Source: Anderseniella sp.
GTDB lineage: Bacteria; Pseudomonadota; Alphaproteobacteria; Rhizobiales; Aestuariivirgaceae
Length of the DNA: 64,000 nucleotides
Direction of reading: 5' to 3'
Assembly: GCA_028289645.1 (NCBI GenBank)
Contig: JANQOK010000023.1
Coordinates: 186,001-250,000, forward strand
The position numbers and the translations under genes are program-made. This document shows positions 17,635-27,006 of the stretch, one piece after another. The notes beneath the pieces were generated by a model. The model did no database searches. It saw only the letters and a list, made by a program, of their open reading frames with translations, and had not been told where the DNA came from. How positions within the stretch are numbered: position 1 is the stretch's first letter; each line of letters starts with the position of its first letter.

Positions 17635-18405
17635 ATGGATTCAGCGATCATGTTCGAGAATGTGTTCAACTTCAGAGATGCCGGTGGTTATCGGACTGAA
17701 GGCGGCCGAACGGTTAGAACGGGCTGCTTGTTCCGCAGCGGGGCATTTTCCTCGTCAACCGACAACGATCTTGCTCAGCTGTCCAGATTGGGCCTCAAAC
17801 TCCTTGTTGATCTTCGTGGACAATCCGAGCATCAGCAGAGCCCTAACAGATTGCCTGATCATAAGCGTCCCGACACACTAAGTTTGCCGATTTGGCCAAA
17901 GGCGAGCAATGAAGTGGAACGCGCCTTGCTCGCTGGCACCATTCGCGAGTTTGGAGACAGTGGCCGCTACGGCGAACCTGATACACCGAGTGCAATGCGG
18001 AACTTTTATCGATCATTCGTCCGGGATCACCGAAGCGAGTGGTCTCGATTGCTGGGTATGCTGTGCAAGTCAGGAGCGCATCCGACCGTTGTGCATTGTG
18101 CAGGTGGCAAAGATCGCACCGGCGTCGCCATAGCAATTGTTCTGCTTGCATTGGGTGTGCCCAGAGACACGGTCATGCAGGATTACCTAAAAACGAATCT
18201 GGCTGTGGATCAATGGATCAGTGCGGATCATCCGAATGGCTTGCCGCAGTTTTTTCTCTCGGTAATGAAAGCTCACCCGAGTTATCTGGATGCAGCATTG
18301 TCGGAAATTGACTCTGAATTTGGTGGCTTTGAAAACTACCTGATGAACCAACTGCACATCTCGAAAACGCAAAGGCAACTGCTCGAATTGGCGTATCTGG
18401 ACTGA
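17635..18405 (+). CDS. Tyrosine-protein phosphatase (Y_phosphatase3 family)
   Basis: The 256-residue cytoplasmic phosphatase has the CX5R active-site loop HCAGGKDRTG (catalytic Cys at about 155, Arg at 161). It has the family N-terminus FENVFNFRDAGGY and GCLFRSGAF. The ATG at 17635 is preferred over 17515 because the extra 40 residues show no family character; the Met five codons later is possible. The gene stands alone between a divergent GFA gene and the RTX protease. Confidence 0.87.
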   Translation: MDSAIMFENVFNFRDAGGYRTEGGRTVRTGCLFRSGAFSSSTDNDLAQLSRLGLKLLVDLRGQSEHQQSPNRLPDHKRPDTLSLPIWPKASNEVERALLAGTIREFGDSGRYGEPDTPSAMRNFYRSFVRDHRSEWSRLLGMLCKSGAHPTVVHCAGGKDRTGVAIAIVLLALGVPRDTVMQDYLKTNLAVDQWISADHPNGLPQFFLSVMKAHPSYLDAALSEIDSEFGGFENYLMNQLHISKTQRQLLELAYLD

Positions 18406-18697
18406 TACTTGTGAGATGAATTCGATGGCCGAAACGGGTCTGTTGTCGACCTTGGCGCTTCCATGGCCTGTACTCATTTTGTCCGCACTGCCGCCATGCG
18501 TATTGTTGGCCCCTCGGCTATACTCAATTGACCTCGCCATGTGCACATTCGCACAGTGCGCCGAGGCACGTTCAGTCTACCCTCAGCTCTGAATCTCGCA
18601 CAGTTTGATGCGTAATCCAGCCGGACCCGTCTGGCCTGCAATGCGCATCATCGGGCGGCTGTGCGCTACAGTTGGCCAAGTGTGAGGAGTTCAAAAA
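18406..18697. other. Intergenic region upstream of the RTX protease
   Basis: These 292 bases contain no convincing gene. A GTGAGGAG ribosome-binding site lies just before 18698. No clear promoter or operator could be picked out by eye. Confidence 0.5.
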
Positions 18698-21600
18698 ATG
18701 ACCGACCGCAAGTCTACACGCATGCATTCGTCTGCCAGTGATGCCGCGCACGGGTTGGCCTTCACACTTCCGGTTGAAACACTGACCAGACCGTTGCCGG
18801 ACGCACAATTTTCCGACGTCACCAAAGAGCATGACAACATGTTCGGCGCATCAGGTGAGGCGCCTGAGCAGACAGGACTGGAATCCGGGACCGACGAACC
18901 AACCGGCCAGCAACCTGCCTCAGTTACAAAACCTGTGCCGGAGAATGATGAGGTCACGAGCGCTGATCCGGTGCCTGGGCGGAATAACAGCGCGACACTG
19001 GTCCCGGAACGAGCTCTAACCGTGAATCCGGGTGAAGCTGCCACGGGTGGGAATCCCGGACAGATGGAATTTGAAGGACGCCAGAGCCAGTCGGCGGACA
19101 ACAGTTTCTTCATCACGTATGAGGTCGATGGGTCGCAACCTGCCAAGGCGGACGGGTTCGAACCGGGATGGGAGGTCCCCGGTGGACCAACGGTTTCGAT
19201 CGATGGCGACAATCTTGAAGACCTGATGGATCAGATGGACTGGCGACAGTGGGGTGGACAGGTCTGGGACAGTTGGACAAACACGGAAGTCACCATTTTG
19301 ACCTACAAGTTTGCCTCTCAGGTGAAAGACTTGCGTGGCTGGCAGCAGGACGAACTCAGATACCAGAACCTGTGGGGCGACACGCTCTATAACTTTGAGA
19401 GCTTCACTGCTGATCAGGTGGATGCGACGGGCGAGGCCCTGGCCAGGTGGGGTGAAGTAACCAATGTCCGCTTTCTCCAGGTTGATCCGGATCAGGACGC
19501 AGATATTGTTTTCTACGGCGTGGACTTTTCCCTGATGGGAGTAGCCGCGGGCGGTCAGTCCAATGGCCCAGACGAGAGTTGGGGTACCTATGTCAGATTG
19601 GGAACTGCTCCATGGCAGTGGCAAGACACTGAAGCAGGTGGTTTTACCCAAAAAATTCTGATCCACGAGATTGGCCATGCGCTCGGGCTGTCGCATCCTG
19701 GTCCCTACGACGCCAGTGACGAGGTTCCGCCGACCTACCATGATGACGCCGAGTACATCCAGGACACCCAGATGTACACCGTCATGTCCTACTTTCAGGA
19801 GGAGCGGACAGGTGGGGAATATGGTGTGGACTATAGCGACTTCGGCGATTCCGAGTTCGCAACACTGCGCACGCATGACATGTACGTCATCCAGCAGAAA
19901 TATGGCGTCAACTGGGACTCGTTCTCCGGCGACACGGTCTATGGCTACAAGTCCACAGCCTACGAGCCATACAGCACGGACAAGATCGACGCTTACAATT
20001 TCAACGTCAACACGGCGCCGGTGATTTCAATCTGGGACGGTGGCGGCTATGACACCCTCAATCTCGCCGGTGACAATAGTGGCGTCTATCTGGACCTGAA
20101 CCCCGGTGCATTTTCGTCCACCCACGGCATGACCCACAACATCTCCATCACCTACATCCCCGATGAGGTGAAGGATGGTCATAATGCCTGGATCGAAGCG
20201 GCCATCGGTGGCGCGGGCAACGACATCCTGATCGGCAATGAAGTTGACAACTATCTCAAAGGCAATCAGGGCAGCGACATCCTCATCGGCGCAGACGGGG
20301 ATGATGAACTGGTCGGCAACCAGGGCGAGGATGAGCTTTACGGCGGCAATGGCAACGATCTGCTCGACGGCGGCTGGCACTTCGACGACCTTTACGGCGA
20401 AGACGGTAACGACAGGCTATACGGTGATCGCGGCAACGACCTGCTCGACGGGGGCGAAGGCGATGACCGGCTCTACGGCGGCACTGAGAACGACGAACTG
20501 ATCGGTGGCGACGGTGATGATTCCCTTCATGGTGAAGACGGCGATGACATGCTCACCGGCGGCGCTGGCAACGACACGCTGAATGGCGGGGCTGGCTACG
20601 ACACCGCGAACTATGACTATGCCACCGGCAATCTCGAAATCGACCTTGCTGCTGTGCTCGAGGATCTTTCGGAAGACCAGACCTGGGGCTGGGCGCTGGG
20701 CGGCAATGGAAACTATGAAGGTCTGTACAATATCGAGGCTGTGATCGGTGGATCAGGCAATGACACGATCCGCGGCTCCAGCACATTCAACACGCTGATG
20801 GGTGGCCAGGGCAACGACAAGCTCGATGGCCGCGGCGGACGTGATTACCTGTACGGCCAGCAGGGCAATGACATACTGATCGGCGGCGACGGCATGGATG
20901 ATCTTTTTGGCGGTGCAGGAAACGACACACTTGAAGGTGGCAACGGCAACGACCTCCTGGACGGGGGCAAGGACGTGGACACCGCGGACTATGGTTACAC
21001 CTCAACAGGTGTTTCTGCTTCGCTTGTATTCGGCACTGCCTATGTGAATTCCACCGATCAGGACACTCTCACCGGCATCGAGAATGTCAGTGGTGGCAGC
21101 GGCGACGACACCATCCGCGGCAATGCTACGGCAAACCTGCTCGCAGGCGGCAAAGGCCGCGATAGCCTGACGGGCTTGGCCGGAGATGACGTCCTGCTGG
21201 GTGAAGATGGTGACGACACCCTGAACGGCGGCGCAGGCAACGACATCCTCGCCGGCGGCGCCGGCACCGATATGGCGGACTATAGTGATGAGTTTGCCGG
21301 CGTGCGTGTCGATCTGGCCATCACAGGTCAACAGGATACCGTCGGCGCAGGTCTTGATACGCTTTCCAGCATCGAGAGCATTGAGGGCAGCCAGCATGAC
21401 GACTGGCTGTTCGGCAATGCCGTTGACAACCGGATGTATGGCAATTTCGGCAATGACAACCTGTTCGGACGTGATGGTGACGATCTCATCTGGGGTGAAG
21501 AGGGAAACGACTTCATCGCCGGTGGTCTGGGCGATGATGTGATCATTGGCGGTGATGGCGATGATACTGCATCTTACCTGTTTGCAACCGGTAGTGTGCG

Positions 21601-22363
21601 GGTCAATCTCGGCATCAGCGGTTTCCAGGACACTCTGTCGGACGGCAAGGACAACCTGTTTGGTATCGAGAATCTGTCTGGCTCGCTATTCGGTGACATT
21701 CTGACGGGGGATGACGCCGGCAACCGCATCGATGGTCTCGATGGCAATGACGCCCTGTCTGGCCTCGGCGGTGATGATGTCATTTTCGGAGGTGCCGGAA
21801 ACGATATACTGTCAGGCGGGCTTGGCAATGACGTGCTGGAAGGCGGTTCAGGGTCGGACTGGGCTGTCTATCAGCAGGCGGTGGTGGTCGACCTGACCCT
21901 GGAAGGCCAGAACACGTTCGGTGCCGGCATCGATACCTTGCGCGATATCGAAAACTTGTCCGGATCAATCCATGGCGACGTTCTCAGTGGTGATGCAGGC
22001 CGCAACGAAATTGACGGTAATGGCGGCGATGACTGGCTGTTCGGCCGTGGTGGCAACGACATCCTGCGCGGCGGATTTGGGGATGACATTATTGCCGGCA
22101 ACTCCGGTGGTGACCTGCTGATTGGTGACGCCGGCAGTGATACCTTCATCTTCGATGATGGCTGGGGCTATGACACTATTGCCGATTTTGAAGTCGGCGT
22201 GGATGTGCTGGACTTCAGCCTGATAACTGGCCTGGATGGTATCTTCCAGCTCCATGTTTCGGAAAGTGGCGGCAATGCCGTCATTGGCTATGGGTTGACA
22301 AACTCTGTCACGCTCCAAGGCATCAGTCTCGCTGAACTCGATAGTGGTGACTGGATTGTCTAG
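18698..22363 (+). CDS. Serralysin-type (M10) RTX metalloprotease
   Basis: This is a 1221-residue predicted secreted zinc protease. The zinc site HEIGHALGLSHP (first His at about residue 323) is followed by the Met-turn TVMSY (Met about 363), the full M10B pattern. There is no N-terminal signal peptide; instead a polar extension of about 150 residues precedes the catalytic domain. From about residue 500 to 1150 runs a long series of glycine/aspartate nonapeptide RTX repeats, which bind calcium in the family, in blocks separated by a recurring spacer module. The C-terminus (DTIADFEVGVDVLDF, ending DWIV) resembles type I secretion signals. No ABC/MFP/OMP exporter or inhibitor gene is nearby. Typical serralysins are about 480 residues, so this one is greatly enlarged. 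Confidence 0.93.
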   Translation: MTDRKSTRMHSSASDAAHGLAFTLPVETLTRPLPDAQFSDVTKEHDNMFGASGEAPEQTGLESGTDEPTGQQPASVTKPVPENDEVTSADPVPGRNNSATLVPERALTVNPGEAATGGNPGQMEFEGRQSQSADNSFFITYEVDGSQPAKADGFEPGWEVPGGPTVSIDGDNLEDLMDQMDWRQWGGQVWDSWTNTEVTILTYKFASQVKDLRGWQQDELRYQNLWGDTLYNFESFTADQVDATGEALARWGEVTNVRFLQVDPDQDADIVFYGVDFSLMGVAAGGQSNGPDESWGTYVRLGTAPWQWQDTEAGGFTQKILIHEIGHALGLSHPGPYDASDEVPPTYHDDAEYIQDTQMYTVMSYFQEERTGGEYGVDYSDFGDSEFATLRTHDMYVIQQKYGVNWDSFSGDTVYGYKSTAYEPYSTDKIDAYNFNVNTAPVISIWDGGGYDTLNLAGDNSGVYLDLNPGAFSSTHGMTHNISITYIPDEVKDGHNAWIEAAIGGAGNDILIGNEVDNYLKGNQGSDILIGADGDDELVGNQGEDELYGGNGNDLLDGGWHFDDLYGEDGNDRLYGDRGNDLLDGGEGDDRLYGGTENDELIGGDGDDSLHGEDGDDMLTGGAGNDTLNGGAGYDTANYDYATGNLEIDLAAVLEDLSEDQTWGWALGGNGNYEGLYNIEAVIGGSGNDTIRGSSTFNTLMGGQGNDKLDGRGGRDYLYGQQGNDILIGGDGMDDLFGGAGNDTLEGGNGNDLLDGGKDVDTADYGYTSTGVSASLVFGTAYVNSTDQDTLTGIENVSGGSGDDTIRGNATANLLAGGKGRDSLTGLAGDDVLLGEDGDDTLNGGAGNDILAGGAGTDMADYSDEFAGVRVDLAITGQQDTVGAGLDTLSSIESIEGSQHDDWLFGNAVDNRMYGNFGNDNLFGRDGDDLIWGEEGNDFIAGGLGDDVIIGGDGDDTASYLFATGSVRVNLGISGFQDTLSDGKDNLFGIENLSGSLFGDILTGDDAGNRIDGLDGNDALSGLGGDDVIFGGAGNDILSGGLGNDVLEGGSGSDWAVYQQAVVVDLTLEGQNTFGAGIDTLRDIENLSGSIHGDVLSGDAGRNEIDGNGGDDWLFGRGGNDILRGGFGDDIIAGNSGGDLLIGDAGSDTFIFDDGWGYDTIADFEVGVDVLDFSLITGLDGIFQLHVSESGGNAVIGYGLTNSVTLQGISLAELDSGDWIV

Positions 22364-22396
22364 CAAGCCCCACTGAGATTCTCGAGCGGAACCTGT

Positions 22397-23356
22397 TCAG
22401 GAGAAAGCCTGTCCATTTGATTTGAGTGCCCTGGCGATCTCGCGCAGATGGCTGTGTCCGGTGCCGCAGCATCCGCCGAAGATGTCCATGTGCGGGTAGC
22501 GGCTGGAAAGGCTTCGTAACTGCGATCCAAGTTCAGCAGGGTCACCGTCTTCAATGTGCCCGAGTTTGCACAGCGCAATCTTCTCCATCTTGGACGCATT
22601 GGGACGGACGCCGCGCAAACGACTGATCCAGTCGCCTTTCTCTAGCGCGGGCTCATACTCAAGTGGATGGGAGCAGTTCAGGAGATAGAAATCCGGCGCG
22701 CGGTCACCGGCCTGGGCGTCGATTTCGGTGATCGCATCCGGCAGGCTTGGCCCTGATTTCAGCTTGCATGTACTGTCGAGTGTCAGCGATACCGACAGCG
22801 GCACGCCGATCCTGGCGGCGGCACGTGCGGCACCGACTGATTCTGCGACGTTGTTGAACGTCATGGCGCAGGCAAAATCCACGTTCGCAGCCTTCAGGGT
22901 TTCCAGCTGAACGGCATGGTAGTCTTCCGCGCTATCGGCCGTAATCTCGCGATTGAGGCTGTAGGCGTCTCCGCGCGGGCCCAGGATACCTCCAATCAGG
23001 AGGTTCGGAATCTGATCTTTGTAACTTTTCGCAATGTCGCGCAGAAACTCGATCGATGCCAGGTTCGCGTCCGCCAAGGCTGATGGAGAAAAGCCCAGCT
23101 TTCTGCCCCAGTCCGGACTCGCCCGGTAATCTAGTCCGCTCAGCATGAAAGACAGTCCGTACTCTGCTGCCACATCCAGCTGCTGTGAAAATATCCCGCG
23201 CATCGCCGAAACGGCGCGCGGGTTCTCAAGCAGCGGGAACATGGCAAACTCCGGTAGCTCAAAGCCGTGGCGATACATGATCTCGGTTTCGGAGCCGCCT
23301 TCGGTCAGGAAAATCTCTCCGGATCCCGCTGGTGGAATGTGAGATTGTGCTGTCAT
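22397..23356 (-). CDS. Homocysteine S-methyltransferase-family protein
   Basis: The 319-residue TIM-barrel protein has the zinc-binding cysteines of the family in LLNCSHP (about residue 227) and GGCCGTG near the C-terminus, and the N-terminal FLTEGGSETEIMYRHG. Family members transfer a methyl group from S-methylmethionine or betaine to homocysteine or related thiols and selenols. Its ATG lies 1 nt after the stop of the upstream flavin oxidase, so the two are one transcription unit. The exact methyl donor is not clear. Confidence 0.88.
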   Translation of the reverse strand: MTAQSHIPPAGSGEIFLTEGGSETEIMYRHGFELPEFAMFPLLENPRAVSAMRGIFSQQLDVAAEYGLSFMLSGLDYRASPDWGRKLGFSPSALADANLASIEFLRDIAKSYKDQIPNLLIGGILGPRGDAYSLNREITADSAEDYHAVQLETLKAANVDFACAMTFNNVAESVGAARAAARIGVPLSVSLTLDSTCKLKSGPSLPDAITEIDAQAGDRAPDFYLLNCSHPLEYEPALEKGDWISRLRGVRPNASKMEKIALCKLGHIEDGDPAELGSQLRSLSSRYPHMDIFGGCCGTGHSHLREIARALKSNGQAFS

Positions 23357-23357
23357 G

Positions 23358-24752
23358 TCAGGCCTCCGGTGGAATATTCTGGTTGAACCGGAACCTGTTC
23401 AGCGGGTCGTACTTCGTCTTGATTTCGACCAGGCGCTGGTAGTTTTCGCCGAAAGCGGTGCGTGTCAATGCGTTGCCGTCTTCGCCGTGGCCCGGGAAAT
23501 TCAGATAGGTTCGCCCGTGATGGCCAAAAGGCTCGGCACTTTCCCATCCTTCCCGAGACCACGCCAAGTTGGCCGCATCGTCTTTGGCATCTGACCAGAC
23601 ACCGTCCAATGAGTACATCCATCCCATGGAACGATCCCCAAAAGCGGTTGCGTCGGACGCCACTTGCGCGGTGGCGCCACCAAAGCTCCACAAGGATGAG
23701 ATTGAATTGTCCGATGGCGCTGCAAGCGCGTTCTTCATCGCCAGATCAATCATATCATCCGACAAATCCGTCAGATAGCGTGCCTTCCAGTAACAGCGAT
23801 ACTCGCCGGCGGGCATCAGGGTGTCGAAGAGTTGCTGGACATCGCAATAACTCATCCTGCCCGAGAAATCAGTTACCATCGGGCCGAGCTCGCGAAGTGG
23901 CTGCAGCAGGGCTTCCCCTTCGGCAGCATCGCCGTTGTAGACACATGCCAACGTATAGACGCGCTTGCCCCAGCTCTCCTCCGGAAAATCCTCGCCAGCG
24001 GCGGTGGAGAATTCACAAAGCGATCCGACGAGGTGGCTGTGACGAGCCATGAAGTCACGCCATGCGCGGATGGGTTCCGGGCCATTTTCAATTGCGTATA
24101 TCGGTGCGGCAAACATGATTTCCGGTCCGTTGGGATGTAGGGCGAACTCGAACCGGACAACAACGCCGAAATTCCCGCCACCGCCTTTGAGCGCCCAGAG
24201 CAGGTCCGGGTTCTCATCGGCGCTTGTGTGGATCAGCTTGCCGTCAGCTGTGATCACGTCTGCGGCAATCAGGTTATCGATCGACAAGCCATGCCTGGCC
24301 CGCAGCCAGCCAATACCTCCCGATAGTGTCAGTCCGGCAACACCGGTATCCGAGATGAGCCCGCCAGGGGCCGCCAGGCCGTGTTCCTGGCTGGCGGCAT
24401 CCAGGTCCCGCCAAAGGGCGCCGCCCTGCACTGATGCAATGCGGCGTTCTGCATCAATGGTTACGTCGCGCATCAGACTGAGGTCAATCATCAAGCCTTC
24501 GTCAGCAACCGCATGTCCTGCAACATTGTGTCCGCCGGCGCGAATGGAGATTGGCAAATCGTTTGTCCGGGCGTGATTGACAGCCGCGGCCACATCGTCC
24601 GCGTTGCGGCAGCGAACGATCATTGCAGGTTTCCTGTCGATCATTGCATTCCATACGGAACGCGCCTGATCAAATCCTGCCCGACCGGGCAGAAGCACCT
24701 CTGCGTCAATTCCGTCCGGCGCGACATCTGTGTTAGATTTCAAGGTGTCCAT
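23358..24752 (-). CDS. FAD-linked oxidase with BBE domain
   Basis: The 464-residue oxidoreductase belongs to the PCMH/berberine-bridge group. The R-A-G-G-H motif at about residues 71-75 supplies the His that usually carries FAD covalently, and VQGGALWRDLDAASQEHGLA and GGIGWLRARHGL follow. The C-terminus KYDPLNRFRFNQNIPP is the typical BBE tail. No signal peptide is visible. It is the first gene of a two-gene unit with the homocysteine methyltransferase-like gene and is divergent from a GlxA-type regulator. The substrate is unknown; sugars, alcohols and alkaloid-like amines are used by relatives. Confidence 0.88.
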   Translation of the reverse strand: MDTLKSNTDVAPDGIDAEVLLPGRAGFDQARSVWNAMIDRKPAMIVRCRNADDVAAAVNHARTNDLPISIRAGGHNVAGHAVADEGLMIDLSLMRDVTIDAERRIASVQGGALWRDLDAASQEHGLAAPGGLISDTGVAGLTLSGGIGWLRARHGLSIDNLIAADVITADGKLIHTSADENPDLLWALKGGGGNFGVVVRFEFALHPNGPEIMFAAPIYAIENGPEPIRAWRDFMARHSHLVGSLCEFSTAAGEDFPEESWGKRVYTLACVYNGDAAEGEALLQPLRELGPMVTDFSGRMSYCDVQQLFDTLMPAGEYRCYWKARYLTDLSDDMIDLAMKNALAAPSDNSISSLWSFGGATAQVASDATAFGDRSMGWMYSLDGVWSDAKDDAANLAWSREGWESAEPFGHHGRTYLNFPGHGEDGNALTRTAFGENYQRLVEIKTKYDPLNRFRFNQNIPPEA

Positions 24753-24896
24753 ACTAGAGCTCCTGTCTCAGTTGGATCGCAGGCTGCACGAACTGGACGG
24801 TCCGCATCAGTGGCAATTTGGCCAATGGCGCGGCATACTGGACAAGCAGATATGGCAAAACTGCCAATTCCGTGCTGTTTCAGACAGGAAAAATCT

Positions 24897-25925
24897 ATGA
24901 CGTCCAACAAAAAACCTCTCATTGCATTGCTGGCTGCGCCTGAAACCTCCGCGTCGGTGTTATACGGACTTTACGATCTCCTGCTGTCGGCAGGGGCGGT
25001 GTACCCGGATATGGTCAATGGCCAGCCCGGCGACGAGATGCTGGAAGTGCGCATTGTGTCTGCCGATGGCAAACCATTCCACTGCATAGGCAACATCCCG
25101 GTTGAACCGCATATGGCAGTCAATCAGCTCTCAGAACTGGACGCTGTCGTCATATGTGACATGTACACGTCGATCTATGATGTCCCCAACGGCCGCTATC
25201 CCAGAGAAATCGCATGGCTCAGGCGAATGCATGAAGGTGGAGCGTTGTTGACGTCAGTTTGTTCCGGTTCGTTGTTGCTGGCGGAGTCTGGATTGCTGAA
25301 TGGCCATCAGGCGACCGCACACTGGGCGTACCGGGATATGTTTCAGCGCCACTTTCCGAAGATTACATTTCGCAATGAATCGGTGTTGTGCCTTGCGGCT
25401 GAATCCGACCGGATCGTGACGGCCGGTGGTGTCAGTGCCTGGCATGATCTCACTATTTATCTGATTGCCCGGTATTGCGGCTACCAGACCGCAATTGAAA
25501 CTGCCAAGGTCTTCCTGATCAGCGGACACTCTGAAGGTCAGTCACCGTATTCCGTGATGACACGTCCCATGGAATCCAGTGACGGTCCGATTTCTGAATG
25601 CCAGGTTTGGATCGCTGACCACTACGCAACCGCCAATCCGGTTGAAAAGATGGTGGAACGGTCAGGGTTGAATGCCCGGACATTTTCACGAAGGTTTCGG
25701 GCGGCAACAGGTTTTGCCCCGATCGAATACGTTCAGGCTCTCAGAGTCGAAGAGGCCAAGCAGATGCTGGAAACAGACCAGCTTTCAAATGACGAAGTGG
25801 GCGCTGCGATCGGGTACGATGACCCGGCATCCTTCAGGCGAATTTTCAAGCGCGGTACCGGATTGTCCCCGGCGGCTTACAGGAAAAAATTTCAGAGAAT
25901 TACTCAAATCGCCACCTCACAGTGA
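24897..25925 (+). CDS. GlxA-family AraC transcriptional regulator
   Basis: The 342-residue regulator has an N-terminal DJ-1/PfpI-like amidotransferase domain, including the nucleophile-elbow-like TSVCSGSLLLAESGLL and the later TAHW. The AraC helix-turn-helix pair is at the C-terminus (MVERSGLNARTFSRRFRAATGFAPIEYVQALRVEEAKQML and later DPASFRRIFKRGTGLSPAAYR). The ATG at 24897 is chosen; an in-frame upstream extension of 128 codons overlaps the divergent gene and is spurious. It probably controls the flavin oxidase/methyltransferase pair. Confidence 0.88.
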   Translation: MTSNKKPLIALLAAPETSASVLYGLYDLLLSAGAVYPDMVNGQPGDEMLEVRIVSADGKPFHCIGNIPVEPHMAVNQLSELDAVVICDMYTSIYDVPNGRYPREIAWLRRMHEGGALLTSVCSGSLLLAESGLLNGHQATAHWAYRDMFQRHFPKITFRNESVLCLAAESDRIVTAGGVSAWHDLTIYLIARYCGYQTAIETAKVFLISGHSEGQSPYSVMTRPMESSDGPISECQVWIADHYATANPVEKMVERSGLNARTFSRRFRAATGFAPIEYVQALRVEEAKQMLETDQLSNDEVGAAIGYDDPASFRRIFKRGTGLSPAAYRKKFQRITQIATSQ

Positions 25926-25947
25926 GTCAGCCGGCGCATTTACAGGT

Positions 25948-26892
25948 TCATTGGTCTGTTGATTTGCCGGCGGCGTCTGACCCCAGCAGTTTGCGGATCT
26001 GGTCCTGGCAGCGCTGTGCGGCGAACTCGATGAACAGGCGCACCTTGGGGCCCTGGAAGCGCTTGTGCGGGTAAAGACAGGCCAGTTGCGCATCAACCGG
26101 TGGCGTGTCCTGCAGCAATGGCACCAGCCGGCCGGCGCGCAGGTGGTCGGCGATCTCGAACTCGGGTCTGTTGATGATGCCATGGCCCTGCAGCGCCCAC
26201 TCGATCAGGACATCTCCGTCATCGGAGTCGAACTGACCCTTCACCTCAAAACGTGTCGGTCCACCGGGCATCTGCAGGGTCCAGTAGAATTCCTTGGAAC
26301 CGGGAAACCTGAGCAGCAGGCAATTGTGATCGCCGCTGAGCAGGTCTTCTGCCTGTGCCGGGGCGCCGCGCTTTTCGATGTACTCAGGTGCGGCGCAGAT
26401 CACGCGCCTGCACTGCATCAGGCCGCGCATGCGCAGGTTCGAGTCTTCGATGATGCCGAGCCTGAAGGCGACGTCCATGGCCTCGGTCGTGATGTCGACA
26501 TGACGGTCGGACAGCCGCAGCCTGACCTGGACATCCGGATAGGTGTTCTGAAACTCCGGGATCAGCGGAGCAATAAGGCGCTTGCCGATGCCCAATGGAG
26601 CGGTGACGTGAATAACCCCCTTGGGATTGCCGGAGATGTCGGCGACGGCGGCTTCGGCCTCCCGGACCGCTTCGAGGACCTTGACGGTGCCGTCGTAGAA
26701 CACGCGGCCATGCTCGGTGGGAGTCAGCTTGCGGGTGGTGCGATTGAACAGCCGCACACCGAGATATTTCTCCAGCTCGCGAATGCGGTTGCTGGCAACG
26801 GCGGGTGACACCCGCTGGTCACGGCCGGCGGCCGACAGGCTGCCCAGTTCAAAAACCCGAACGAAAACCTTGATGTTCTCCAGGTAGGACAT
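25948..26892 (-). CDS. LysR-family regulator, divergent to puuD-guaD
   Basis: The 314-residue regulator has the N-terminal HTH LGSLSAAGRDQRVSPAVASNRIRELEKYLGVRLFNRTTR and a CrgA/LysR-type effector domain. It is transcribed away from puuD, with 114 nt between the starts, so control of purine breakdown by a purine-related ligand is plausible. The C-terminal residues converge with the GlxA-type gene 22 nt away. Confidence 0.88.
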   Translation of the reverse strand: MSYLENIKVFVRVFELGSLSAAGRDQRVSPAVASNRIRELEKYLGVRLFNRTTRKLTPTEHGRVFYDGTVKVLEAVREAEAAVADISGNPKGVIHVTAPLGIGKRLIAPLIPEFQNTYPDVQVRLRLSDRHVDITTEAMDVAFRLGIIEDSNLRMRGLMQCRRVICAAPEYIEKRGAPAQAEDLLSGDHNCLLLRFPGSKEFYWTLQMPGGPTRFEVKGQFDSDDGDVLIEWALQGHGIINRPEFEIADHLRAGRLVPLLQDTPPVDAQLACLYPHKRFQGPKVRLFIEFAAQRCQDQIRKLLGSDAAGKSTDQ

Positions 26893-26910
26893 AAAAACAG
26901 GTTACTATTA

Positions 26911-26925
26911 TCAATTAAATATTGA
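26911..26925. promoter_or_regulatory. Candidate LysR operator upstream of puuD
   Basis: TCAAT-TAAAT-ATTGA is a perfect interrupted dyad in the AT-rich divergent region between the LysR gene and puuD. Its size and T/A ends fit LysR recognition sites. This is based on symmetry and position only. Confidence 0.4.
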
Positions 26926-27006
26926 AAGTGTTTGGCGATAGCCTCTGTTTTCATAGAGAATGAGGTCTGTCATTCTGATGGCGATCAACCGGGAGGAAGT
27001 CCGTTC

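Noticed and set aside
20200-22140. Tandem DNA repeats that might be a CRISPR array or satellite
   Set aside because: The periodicity is at protein level (RTX nonapeptides with varied codons); there are no identical direct repeats with unique spacers.
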